Assembly (NCBI GenBank): GCA_017433975.1
Contig: JAFRGD010000032.1
Span: 1 to 33,919 of the forward strand
Length of the DNA: 33,919 nucleotides
Source: Mogibacterium sp.
Lineage (GTDB): Bacteria > Bacillota > Clostridia > Peptostreptococcales > Anaerovoracaceae
Reading direction: 5' to 3'
The notes under the pieces were generated by a model. The model was given only the letters and a program-made list of their open reading frames with translations, searched no databases and was not told where the DNA came from. The position numbers were made by a program, and so were the translations under genes. How positions within the stretch are numbered: the first letter of the stretch is position 1; the number at the start of each line of letters is the position of its first letter. This document shows positions 1 to 7,002 of the stretch, piece by piece.

Positions 1-1912
1 AGCCGCCGCCACCGGAACTCCGTCCTCCACCGGACCAACCGCCACCGCCGCCACCGCTGTAGCTCCTGCTGGAGCCGCTGTCCGATGTGATCATGTGGCT
101 CGTAATGCTCGAGGAGACGCTGTGCATGGCCGTCGACATGGTGTTCGGATGGAACGTATGGACGTGACCGGTCGTCACATATGGATGGTACCACTGCGGC
201 TCCGGAATGGCGATGTTCTCAAATTTTTTGGCCCATTTATCCGTCAGGCCGAACACATATGCGTACGGCAGAATGTTGTAGAAGTAGTTCGGATCTTGTT
301 CGACGAGCTCGTTCAGCTTCGGCAGCTCGGCAGCCTGGATGAAGTTCTTGAAGCCGAGCACACGGCCGAGCAGGTCGGAATTCTCGCGGGACCGCGACTT
401 CATGCCGATGATCAGGAACGGCATGAGGAAGATGAACGCGATCATGAGGCCGCCCGCGACGGGGTCATACGACACGTGGTCTCTGCGGAACTCCGTGAAC
501 AATGCCGTGTACGCGCTCGCCACGAGCAGGTAGAGCAGCGACCACAGGATGATCCGCCAGGCGGATTTGTAGGCCTTGCGCGAATGCAGGTAATCATACG
601 TCTTGCAGAACCAGTTCAGCAGGCGCAGCATGATGTACGTGATAAACAGGTTCCCGATGATCGGCGCGATGCCGTCGTCCGCGATGTCGCCCACATACAG
701 GCTGTCCAGGAGGCCAAAGCCGAACAACACGAGGAAGAAGATGAATTTGGAAAGCGTATTGGCGCGCTTGGAGCCCTTTGTGTAAAGGTCCTTGCCCGCT
801 TCGCTGAATTCTTTCTTGACCTTTCCCGGGAGCTCCGCGTAAGCGGTCGCCATGCGGCTGCCGATCCGCGCGGAATTTGCGGTCTTATACTTCGTGTCGT
901 CGCTTCCCAATTCGTCAAAGGCGTGCGTCCCGAAAATACCCTTGTAGAACCGCTGGATCGAGCCCTTCTCCTGCGTCGGGAGCGCGAGGCGCGTGAACTT
1001 GAAGTTGTTCTTGCTCGTCTCCTCGATGTCCATGTAGCCCTTGTCCGCGAGGTAGAAGAACGTGGACGTCATGTCGTCCGGGTCGACCCGGCCGTCGATG
1101 ACATAGCCGACGTCGAGCGGCGTCATGTCCTCCGGCGGATAAAACTCCACCGGCTTGACCACCTGCGGGTTCCGGCCGACCGTGAACCGCATCCCTGCGA
1201 TCACAAGCATGCCGGCCGCCGCGATCAGATACGCGAGGTACCGCATCCAGCGGAAGCTCATCGCACCCTTCCAGTATCCGTCCGGCAGGCCCACGTCCAC
1301 CGTCGCGCCGAAGCCCTCCGGCAGGTCGTGCCCGTCAAAGGTGATCGTGTGCGCCGCCTCGTCTACCGTCCACGTACCGTACTCGCTCTCCATGCCGTAC
1401 GTGCCGTCACCATACATGCCGACAAAACAGTTGATCCGGTCGAGCGGCATGTCCTCCGGGACGTGCACCACGACATGCGCATGGTCAATGTCACTCTGCC
1501 AGCCCGTCGGAATCAGGTCGAGGTACAGCGCATCGTAGCCTGTTTCATCGTCCTCGTAGCCCCGAATCGTATAGTAAATCGGGTATTTGACGATTCCCTC
1601 CACGGTAAAGTCCGCGGAACCGATCCGGATGATCTTGTATCCGTTCGACTCACTCACTTTGTAATCGAACCCGTCGACCCGGATGGAATCGATCTTGTAC
1701 TCGGAATCCAGCGGGATGTTCCGGTAGATTCCGTGTGAAGGAGAATCGAAGTCCACCGTAATCGTCTCTTTGTACTCAAAGACCGCGTTCTTGCTGACCT
1801 GCACCTCGACGTCGTATTCCGGCGTCGAGAAAGCGGCCGCGACCGTTACACCGGCCCCGGTAAAGACGATCATCATGATTGTGATGAGCAGAACCTGAAA
1901 TCGTTTTTTCAT
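1..1912 (-). CDS. DUF2207 family membrane protein (partial, C-terminus beyond window)
   Basis: The reading frame starts with ATG at 1912 (MKKRFQVLLITIMMIVFTG) and runs off the left edge after about 637 codons. The first ~28 residues form a signal peptide or membrane anchor. An extracellular beta-rich domain follows, including VFEYKETITVDFDSPSHGIY and GIYRNIPLD, which is typical of DUF2207. A membrane segment lies near residues 224-241, then a cytoplasmic-type domain containing PPEDMTPLDVGYVIDG, then four hydrophobic segments between about 388 and 502. The visible end is a Gly/Ser-rich tail (repeated SGGGG), as is usual in this family. The ribosome binding site is GGAG nine bases before the ATG. 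The biochemical function of the family is not known to me. The family assignment is from recalled motifs; confidence is good for the family and none is claimed for function. Confidence 0.85.
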   Translation of the reverse strand, partial: MKKRFQVLLITIMMIVFTGAGVTVAAAFSTPEYDVEVQVSKNAVFEYKETITVDFDSPSHGIYRNIPLDSEYKIDSIRVDGFDYKVSESNGYKIIRIGSADFTVEGIVKYPIYYTIRGYEDDETGYDALYLDLIPTGWQSDIDHAHVVVHVPEDMPLDRINCFVGMYGDGTYGMESEYGTWTVDEAAHTITFDGHDLPEGFGATVDVGLPDGYWKGAMSFRWMRYLAYLIAAAGMLVIAGMRFTVGRNPQVVKPVEFYPPEDMTPLDVGYVIDGRVDPDDMTSTFFYLADKGYMDIEETSKNNFKFTRLALPTQEKGSIQRFYKGIFGTHAFDELGSDDTKYKTANSARIGSRMATAYAELPGKVKKEFSEAGKDLYTKGSKRANTLSKFIFFLVLFGFGLLDSLYVGDIADDGIAPIIGNLFITYIMLRLLNWFCKTYDYLHSRKAYKSAWRIILWSLLYLLVASAYTALFTEFRRDHVSYDPVAGGLMIAFIFLMPFLIIGMKSRSRENSDLLGRVLGFKNFIQAAELPKLNELVEQDPNYFYNILPYAYVFGLTDKWAKKFENIAIPEPQWYHPYVTTGHVHTFHPNTMSTAMHSVSSSITSHMITSDSGSSRSYSGGGGGGWSGGGRSSGGGG

Positions 1913-1945
1913 AGGAAATGACTCCTGTCTGTTTTTCATGCGTAA

Positions 1946-1951
1946 ATTATA
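1946..1951 (-). promoter_or_regulatory. Probable extended -10 promoter of the DUF2207 gene
   Basis: On the minus strand the sequence reads TGG then TATAAT (1951-1946), an extended -10 element about 34 bases before the ATG at 1912. The expected -35 position is only T-rich and does not match TTGACA well, so the call rests mainly on the perfect TATAAT and the TG extension. Confidence 0.45.
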
Positions 1952-1973
1952 CCATATTCCGGGAAAGTGAAAA

Positions 1974-2004
1974 AGGTGAAAATGGGACGGTCCCATTTTC
2001 ACCT
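1974..2004 (-). terminator. Perfect 15-bp inverted repeat, probable pnp terminator and REP-like element
   Basis: AGGTGAAAATGGGAC and GTCCCATTTTCACCT are perfect inverse complements separated by one base. On the minus strand the stem is followed by TTTTTCAC, so it can serve as a rho-independent terminator for pnp, which stops 25 bases upstream. The core GGGACGGT and the TGAAA/TTTCA ends match two other elements at 19791-19820 and 22431-22461, so this looks like a dispersed REP-type repeat used as a terminator. Confidence 0.75.
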
Positions 2005-2028
2005 CATTTGCTTTTTCACTTATTGCAA

Positions 2029-4146
2029 TCAGTCTTTGACCAGCTCTTTGCGGGAGAGGTTGATGCGGTTCTGGCTGTCGATCTCGGTAACCTTGACCTT
2101 GACGACGTCGCCGATGTTCATGACGTCCTCGACCTTGGCCACTCTGTGGTTCGCGATCTTGGAGATGTGCAGCAGGCCCTCTTTGCCCGGCAGGATCTCG
2201 ATGAACGCGCCGAAGTTCATGATGCGGGTAACTTTGCCCTCATAGATGTCTCCGACCACGACGTCCCTCGTGATGAGCTCGATCTCTCTGCGCGCAGCCT
2301 CAGCGCCCGCCTGATCCGAGCTGTAGAGGTTGATCTGGCCGACGTTGTCGTCCGAGATGTCGATCTTGCAGCCGGTCTCGTCGACGATGCGGTTGACCGT
2401 CTTGCCTCCCGGCCCGATGACGAGGCGGATCTTGTCAGGGTCGACAAACATCGTGATGCATCTCGGTGCGTACGGCGAGAGGTCCGGACGCGGCTCGGCG
2501 ATTTCTTCGAGCATGTTCTCCAGAATCTTGGCGCGGCCGATCTTGGCCTGGGTCAGCGCCTGGGCCATGATCTCTCTCGACAGGCCGTGGACCTTGATGT
2601 CCATCTGAAGCGCGGTGACGCCGTCCGGGGTACCGGTGACCTTGAAGTCCATGTCGCCGAGGAAGTCTTCCATGCCCTGGATGTCGGACAGGATGGCGAA
2701 TCGGCTCGAGCCGTCCTCGTTGAGGCCCTCAATGAGGCCCATCGCGATGCCGGAGACCGGCTTCTTGATCGGAACGCCGGCGTCCATCAGCGCGAGGCAG
2801 GAGCCGCACGTCGAAGCCATCGACGACGAACCGTTGGAGGACAGGATCTCGGAGACGACGCGGATCGCGTACGGGAAGTCCTCTTCGCTCGGCAGGACCG
2901 GCATCAGCGCTCTCTCTGCGAGCGCGCCGTGGCCGACTTCTCTGCGGGACTGCGACCGCGGCGGCTTGGCCTCGCCAGTGCAGTAGCCAGGGAAGTTGTA
3001 CTGGTGAATGTATCTCTTCTCGGTCCGGTCGATGTCGATGCTGTCGAGGTTCTGCGCCTCGGAGAGCGGTGCGAGCGTGCAGACGGACAGGGCCTGGGTC
3101 TGGCCTCTCTTGAAGAGCCCGCTGCCGTGCGCTCTCGGGAGCAGCCCGGTCTCGGACCAGAGCGGACGGATCTCGTCCGTAGCTCTGTTGTCCGGACGGA
3201 TGCCCTCGTCGAGGATCATCGCGCGGACGGTTTCTTTCTTAATGTTGTAAACAACCTCGGAGATCTCCTTGGCGCCCTCCGGGAACTCCTCCGCGAAGTG
3301 CTCCAGCGCGTCGGTCTCGATGGCGTCCATGTTGGCCAGGCGCTCCTGTTTGTCCGCAGTGTGGACCGCAGTGCGCATCTTGTCGGTCGCGTACGCTCTG
3401 ACCGCGGCGTCGATTTCGTCGCTCGCCTTGAACGCCTTGTAAGTCTGTTTCTCCTTGCCGACTTCGGCGACGATCTCCTCGATGAACACGCAGAGTCGCT
3501 TGATCTCCTCGTGACCGAACATGATCGCGTCGAGCATCTCCATCTCCGGAACTTCGTTGGCTCCGGCCTCGACCATCATGATCGCGTCCTTGGTGCCGGA
3601 AACGGTGAGGCTGATGTCGGACTTCATTCTCTGCTCATACGTCGGGTTGATGATGAGCTCGCCGTCGACTCTGCCGACAACGACGGAGGCCGTCGGGCCG
3701 TCCCACGGGATGTCGGAGATCGCGATCGCGACCGAAGAGCCGAGCATCGCTGCGACTTCCGGAGAGCAGTCGTGGTCTACGCTCCACGCCGTCGCGACGA
3801 CGACGACGTCATTGCGGTAACCCTTTGGAAACAGCGGTCTGAGCGGTCTGTCGATGAGGCGGGAGGTCAGGATGGCCTTCTCGCCCGGTCTGCCTTCTCT
3901 CTTGATGTAGCCGCCCGGGATCTTGCCGACCGCGTACATCTTTTCCTCATACTCGCAGGTCAGCGGGAAAAAGTCCACGTCCTGCTTTGGCTCCTTGGAT
4001 GCGGTCACGGTGCAGTTCACGACCGTGTCGCCGTAGCGGACGGTCGTCTGGCCGTTCGCCTGCTCGCAGACCTTACCGATCTCGAACTGCAGCAGTCTGC
4101 CGCCGAGCGCTGTTCTGAATGTCGTGTAATCTGTAAATCTTCCCAT
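2029..4146 (-). CDS. pnp: Polyribonucleotide nucleotidyltransferase (PNPase)
   Basis: This is a 705-residue protein that degrades RNA 3' to 5' by phosphorolysis and is a core enzyme of bacterial RNA turnover. The N-terminal RNase PH-like domain carries the conserved block GKIPGGYIKREGRPGEKAIL and RLIDRPLRPLFPKGYRNDV. The second RNase PH-like domain contains GSGLFKRGQTQALSV. A KH domain with IGPGGKTVNRI (GxxG loop) and a C-terminal S1 domain (GKVTRIMNFGAFIEILPGKE) complete the family order at the usual length. The start at 4146 (MGRFTDY) is preferred over an in-frame TTG at 4158, which would abut the Shine-Dalgarno GGAAGGAG; the ATG lies 12 bases after it. It follows rpsO, the classical arrangement, with a stem-loop between them that may set the relative level of the two. 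Confidence 0.98.
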   Translation of the reverse strand: MGRFTDYTTFRTALGGRLLQFEIGKVCEQANGQTTVRYGDTVVNCTVTASKEPKQDVDFFPLTCEYEEKMYAVGKIPGGYIKREGRPGEKAILTSRLIDRPLRPLFPKGYRNDVVVVATAWSVDHDCSPEVAAMLGSSVAIAISDIPWDGPTASVVVGRVDGELIINPTYEQRMKSDISLTVSGTKDAIMMVEAGANEVPEMEMLDAIMFGHEEIKRLCVFIEEIVAEVGKEKQTYKAFKASDEIDAAVRAYATDKMRTAVHTADKQERLANMDAIETDALEHFAEEFPEGAKEISEVVYNIKKETVRAMILDEGIRPDNRATDEIRPLWSETGLLPRAHGSGLFKRGQTQALSVCTLAPLSEAQNLDSIDIDRTEKRYIHQYNFPGYCTGEAKPPRSQSRREVGHGALAERALMPVLPSEEDFPYAIRVVSEILSSNGSSSMASTCGSCLALMDAGVPIKKPVSGIAMGLIEGLNEDGSSRFAILSDIQGMEDFLGDMDFKVTGTPDGVTALQMDIKVHGLSREIMAQALTQAKIGRAKILENMLEEIAEPRPDLSPYAPRCITMFVDPDKIRLVIGPGGKTVNRIVDETGCKIDISDDNVGQINLYSSDQAGAEAARREIELITRDVVVGDIYEGKVTRIMNFGAFIEILPGKEGLLHISKIANHRVAKVEDVMNIGDVVKVKVTEIDSQNRINLSRKELVKD

Positions 4147-4189
4147 TTTAATTAACAACTCCTTCCTGTTAATTCACTTCCACAAGAAA

Positions 4190-4212
4190 AGCGGGATAGG
4201 AATGATCCCGCT
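4190..4212 (-). terminator. Intergenic stem-loop with T-tract between rpsO and pnp
   Basis: AGCGGGAT pairs with ATCCCGCT around a 7-base loop. On the minus strand the stem is followed by TTTTCTTG. It lies 15 bases after the rpsO stop codon and 44 bases before the pnp start. It fits a partial terminator or a processing hairpin of the rpsO-pnp transcript. Confidence 0.7.
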
Positions 4213-4226
4213 CTCTGTCAGTAGTA

Positions 4227-4493
4227 CTACTTTCTCAAGCCGAGACGAGCGATGAGAGAACGGTATCTCTCGATATCCACATCGCGCAGATACTTGAGCA
4301 TGTTTCTTCTCTGTCCGACCATCTTGAGCAGACCTCTTCTCGAATGGAAGTCCTTTGGATGTTTCTTGAGGTGGTCGTTCAGATCGTTGATTCTGTAGGT
4401 CAGGATCGCTACCTGAACCTCCGGGGAACCGGTATCGCCCTCTTTGAGCGCATACTCGTTGATGATTTCCTGTTTCTTTTCCTTGGTAATCAT
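4227..4493 (-). CDS. rpsO: 30S ribosomal protein S15
   Basis: The product is 88 residues, the standard S15 length, starting [21 protein letters not shown]15 binds the central domain of 16S rRNA early in small-subunit assembly. The motifs [33 protein letters not shown] and [12 protein letters not shown] are diagnostic. The ATG at 4493 is preceded by AAAAGGAG with suitable spacing. An upstream in-frame extension would give a much longer, unlikely N-terminus. A well-matched promoter lies about 100 bases upstream, and pnp follows on the same strand. Confidence 0.98.
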   Translation of the reverse strand: MITKEKKQEIINEYALKEGDTGSPEVQVAILTYRINDLNDHLKKHPKDFHSRRGLLKMVGQRRNMLKYLRDVDIERYRSLIARLGLRK

Positions 4494-4589
4494 GAATAAA
4501 TCTCCTTTTCCAATGATCCGCCCCGCCCTCGCAGCCGCCGGAGCAGCGTACCGCCAAAGGCAGGGTAATAATAAAATATCAGCCTTGAT

Positions 4590-4618
4590 ATAATACCACA
4601 AGGAAAATGCTTTGTCTA
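4590..4618 (-). promoter_or_regulatory. Promoter of rpsO-pnp
   Basis: On the minus strand TAGACA (4618-4613) is followed after exactly 17 bases by TATTAT (4595-4590), each matching the sigma-A consensus at five of six positions, with a TGG extension before the -10. It lies about 100 bases upstream of the rpsO start, and the leader between them is GC-rich. S15 commonly regulates its own leader in other bacteria; whether it does so here is not shown. Confidence 0.65.
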
Positions 4619-4666
4619 CAACTATTTTCAATACATGGATTCAAATGTGCGCGGAGCCCGCATCCC

Positions 4667-4695
4667 TTGAAAAATGCGCTTCAGAGTGTCATAAT
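4667..4695 (+). promoter_or_regulatory. Promoter of the GtrA-like gene, divergent from rpsO
   Basis: TTGAAA (4667-4672), a 17-base spacer and CATAAT (4690-4695) each match the sigma-A consensus at five of six positions. A TGT precedes the -10. It lies 42 bases before the chosen TTG start and faces away from the rpsO promoter. Confidence 0.6.
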
Positions 4696-4736
4696 ATGGG
4701 AAAGTATTGCGTGTTATCAATCGGAGGAATCAAGCT

Positions 4737-5204
4737 TTGGAACATCAGAACAACGACGCGAAGCCGGCCGCGGAGCCATACCGTCCCGACGCGCGCGAGA
4801 CCAAGATCCAGGTCATCAAATTCACCCTGTTTTCCGCCTCGGCGGGCATCATCGAGACCGTTTCGTTCGCCCTGCTGAACACGTTCACCAACTGGAAGTA
4901 CTGGCCGTGCTACCTGATCGCGCTGACGCTGTCCGTGCTGTGGAACTTCACGCTCAACCGGGAGTTCACGTTCAAGTCCGCCAACAACATCCCAAAGGCG
5001 ATGTTCCTGGTCTTCCTGTTCTACCTCGTGTTCACCCCGCTCTCCACGTGGTGGGGCAACGCCCTGACGGAACGGGCGCACTGGAACGAGTACATCGTGC
5101 TCTTCCTCACGATGGCGATCAACCTGGTGACGGAGTACCTGTACGACCGCTTTGTCATCTACCGCAACAGCATGAACACCAACACGCGCGCGCAGCGCAA
5201 GTAG
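4737..5204 (+). CDS. GtrA-like family membrane protein
   Basis: A 155-residue small membrane protein with four predicted hydrophobic segments and the GtrA-family pattern: FTLFSASAGIIETVSFALLN, then YLIALTLSVLWNFTLNREFTF, two later helices, and VTEYLYDRFVIYRN near the end. GtrA-like proteins are thought to help move lipid-linked sugars or other polyprenyl-phosphate substrates across the membrane; the substrate here is unknown. The start is taken as TTG at 4737 because GGAGG lies nine bases before it. The upstream in-frame TTG at 4707 has no such site. It is the first gene of the plus-strand island, and its stop codon overlaps the 18-bp palindrome at 5201-5218. Confidence 0.85.
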   Translation: MEHQNNDAKPAAEPYRPDARETKIQVIKFTLFSASAGIIETVSFALLNTFTNWKYWPCYLIALTLSVLWNFTLNREFTFKSANNIPKAMFLVFLFYLVFTPLSTWWGNALTERAHWNEYIVLFLTMAINLVTEYLYDRFVIYRNSMNTNTRAQRK

Positions 5205-5218
5205 CCGGCGCCGGCTAC
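5201..5218. repeat. Perfect 18-bp palindrome over the GtrA-like stop codon
   Basis: GTAGCCGGC followed directly by GCCGGCTAC is a perfect palindrome. It includes the TAG stop codon and overlaps the left edge of the larger nested palindrome. No T-tract follows, so it is not a standard terminator. Confidence 0.7.
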
Positions 5219-5430
5219 CGACTAAGGCACCCGGGCATCCACCGCAAGGGTACGGCTCGCGCCTCGTGCCGGCGACGCAGCGGTGCTAAGCTCAGTCTTC
5301 GCCCGTTGTCTTGCCTGACACTGAACGCAAGCACTCGTGTCAGTCTTCGCCAACGGGCTCGCCTATCGCTAAGCACCGGCTGCCGGCAAGCCCCTTGCTG
5401 CAGATGCCCGGCCGCCTTAGTCGGCAGCCG
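5211..5430. repeat. Large nested imperfect palindrome (possible structured RNA or MITE-like element)
   Basis: This non-coding gap of about 275 bases holds a multi-level inverted repeat. The outer arms 5212-5250 and 5391-5430 pair over roughly 39 bases with about six mismatches, including CCGACTAAGGC with GCCTTAGTCGG and CCGGGCATC with GATGCCCGG. Inside them GGTGCTAAGC (5282-5291) pairs with GCTAAGCACC (5368-5377) with one mismatch. Then GCCCGTTG (5301-5308) pairs with CAACGGGC (5351-5358), and a central hairpin forms from CTGACAC (5315-5321) and GTGTCAG (5337-5343). TCAGTCTTCGCC also occurs twice as a direct repeat. No open reading frame, T-tract or recognised riboswitch core was seen. It could be a non-coding RNA, a leader of the next operon or a mobile palindromic element. 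Confidence 0.75.
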
Positions 5431-5479
5431 ACACCTGCAACATACAGATATAACTTAACACTAAAGGAGACGTAACACT

Positions 5480-6979
5480 ATGAACAACATCGGTATTTCC
5501 AGATGGGAGGCTGCGGAGTCCATTAACGCAAGGTTGAAGGCGCTCACGCGCGAGCCGATCTGGGAGGTCAGCGACGATTACTACAACGGGACGATCCTCC
5601 CGTACTACGAAGAGAAGTGCAAAGCGTCCAAGGCGGTCTACGAGGAGGCCAAGGGGTACATCCCGGGCGGCGTCCAGCACAACCTCGCCTTCAACAAGCC
5701 GTTCCCGGTCTGCTTCACCAAGGCCGACGGTGCGTACCTGTACGACAAGGACGGGAACAAATACCTCGACTTCCTGCAGGCCGGCGGGCCGACCATCCTC
5801 GGGAGCAACTACCCGGCCGTCCGCGACAAGGTCATCGAGCTCCTGCAGGACTGCGGACCGGTGACGGGCCTGCTGCACGAATCCGAGCTGCTGCTGGCGA
5901 AAGAAATCAACAAGCACATGCCGGCGGTCGAGATGTTCCGCATGCTCGGCAGCGGGACGGAGGCCGTCATGGCGTCGCTCCGCATCGCGCGGATCGCAAC
6001 CGGCAACAAGCGCATCATCAAGATTGGCGGCGACTACCACGGCTGGAGCGACCAGATGGTCTACGGGACCAAGATTCCGGGGTCGCGCGGACTCCTCGAG
6101 TCCCACGGCATCCCGGCGCGCATGTACTCCCTCACCGACGAGGTCCGGCCGAACGACCTCGACATGATGGAGCAGATGATGAAGCTGAACAAACTCCGCG
6201 GCGGAACCGCGGCCGTCATCCTCGAACCGTGCGGGCCGGAGAGCGGCACGCGCCCGGTTTCAGCGGAATACAACAAGGGTGTCAGAGCCCTCTGCGACAA
6301 GTACGGCGCCCTCCTCATCTTTGACGAGGTCGTGACCGGCTTCCGCGTTGCGATCGGCGGAGCGCAGCAGTATTTTGGCGTGACACCGGACCTCACCATC
6401 TTCGGCAAGATCGTCGCCGGCGGCTACCCGGGCGCGGGCGGCGTCGGCGGCAAGCGCGAATACGCCGGCCTCATGGCCGCGGGCGTCGCGAGCGGCAAGC
6501 ACCGCGCCTACGTCGGCGGGACCCTCGCCGCTGCACCGATCTCCGCCGTCGCGGGTTACACCGCGATCCGCGAGATCGACCGCACCAACGCCTGCGAGAT
6601 CGCGGGCCGCGCCGGTGACAAACTGACCGACGGTATCCGCGACCTGATCGCAAAATACCAGCTTCCGTTCGTCGCTTACAACCAGGGCAGCATCTGTCAC
6701 CTCGAGTGCACCGCCGCCATGAGCTACGACTACTCGTCGTTCTTCATCGGCCGCTCCGCCCTCAACCTCCTCCGCACCAAAGACATGATCTACGAGCGCA
6801 AGGATTCGATGGAGCGCATGGGCGCCGCTTACATGGCGAACGGCCTCGTCACCCTCGCGGGCAGCCGCCTTTACACTTCCATGGCGACGACAGACGAGGT
6901 CATCGCGGACGCCCTCACCCGCTTCGAAGAAGTCTTCCGGCACGTCGTCAAGACCGGCAAGGGCACCGGCAGGAAATGA
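5480..6979 (+). CDS. Class III PLP-dependent aminotransferase (glutamate-1-semialdehyde aminomutase-like)
   Basis: A 499-residue fold-type I enzyme. Visible PLP features are GSGTEA (157-162) for the phosphate, YHG (186-188) for ring stacking, FDEV with Asp282 for the pyridine nitrogen, and FGKIVAGGYP with Lys310 as the probable Schiff-base lysine. The sequence resembles glutamate-1-semialdehyde 2,1-aminomutases but is longer by an N-terminal extension of about 50 residues. No other haem-pathway gene is near, so a true hemL role is unlikely. The stop codon is 23 bases before the start of an FGGY kinase, so the two probably form an operon acting on an amino sugar, polyol or related carbonyl compound. 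The start has AAAGGAG ten bases before the ATG. The substrate is unknown. Confidence 0.85.
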   Translation: MNNIGISRWEAAESINARLKALTREPIWEVSDDYYNGTILPYYEEKCKASKAVYEEAKGYIPGGVQHNLAFNKPFPVCFTKADGAYLYDKDGNKYLDFLQAGGPTILGSNYPAVRDKVIELLQDCGPVTGLLHESELLLAKEINKHMPAVEMFRMLGSGTEAVMASLRIARIATGNKRIIKIGGDYHGWSDQMVYGTKIPGSRGLLESHGIPARMYSLTDEVRPNDLDMMEQMMKLNKLRGGTAAVILEPCGPESGTRPVSAEYNKGVRALCDKYGALLIFDEVVTGFRVAIGGAQQYFGVTPDLTIFGKIVAGGYPGAGGVGGKREYAGLMAAGVASGKHRAYVGGTLAAAPISAVAGYTAIREIDRTNACEIAGRAGDKLTDGIRDLIAKYQLPFVAYNQGSICHLECTAAMSYDYSSFFIGRSALNLLRTKDMIYERKDSMERMGAAYMANGLVTLAGSRLYTSMATTDEVIADALTRFEEVFRHVVKTGKGTGRK

Positions 6980-7002
6980 GTTTGACAGAAAGAGGTCTCA
7001 AG

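Noticed and set aside
1918..4155. A 745-codon plus-strand open frame over pnp
   Set aside because: It is antisense to PNPase, has an Asp/Val/Leu/Arg-rich translation without recognisable motifs, and no ribosome binding site.
4146..4158. Alternative TTG start of pnp at 4158
   Set aside because: It directly abuts the Shine-Dalgarno and would add four residues not expected in PNPase; the ATG at 4146 has usable spacing.
5211..5430. Integron attC site for the nested palindrome
   Set aside because: The expected GTTRRRY and RYYYAAC core ends were not found, the element is longer than usual attC sites, and no integrase gene is present.
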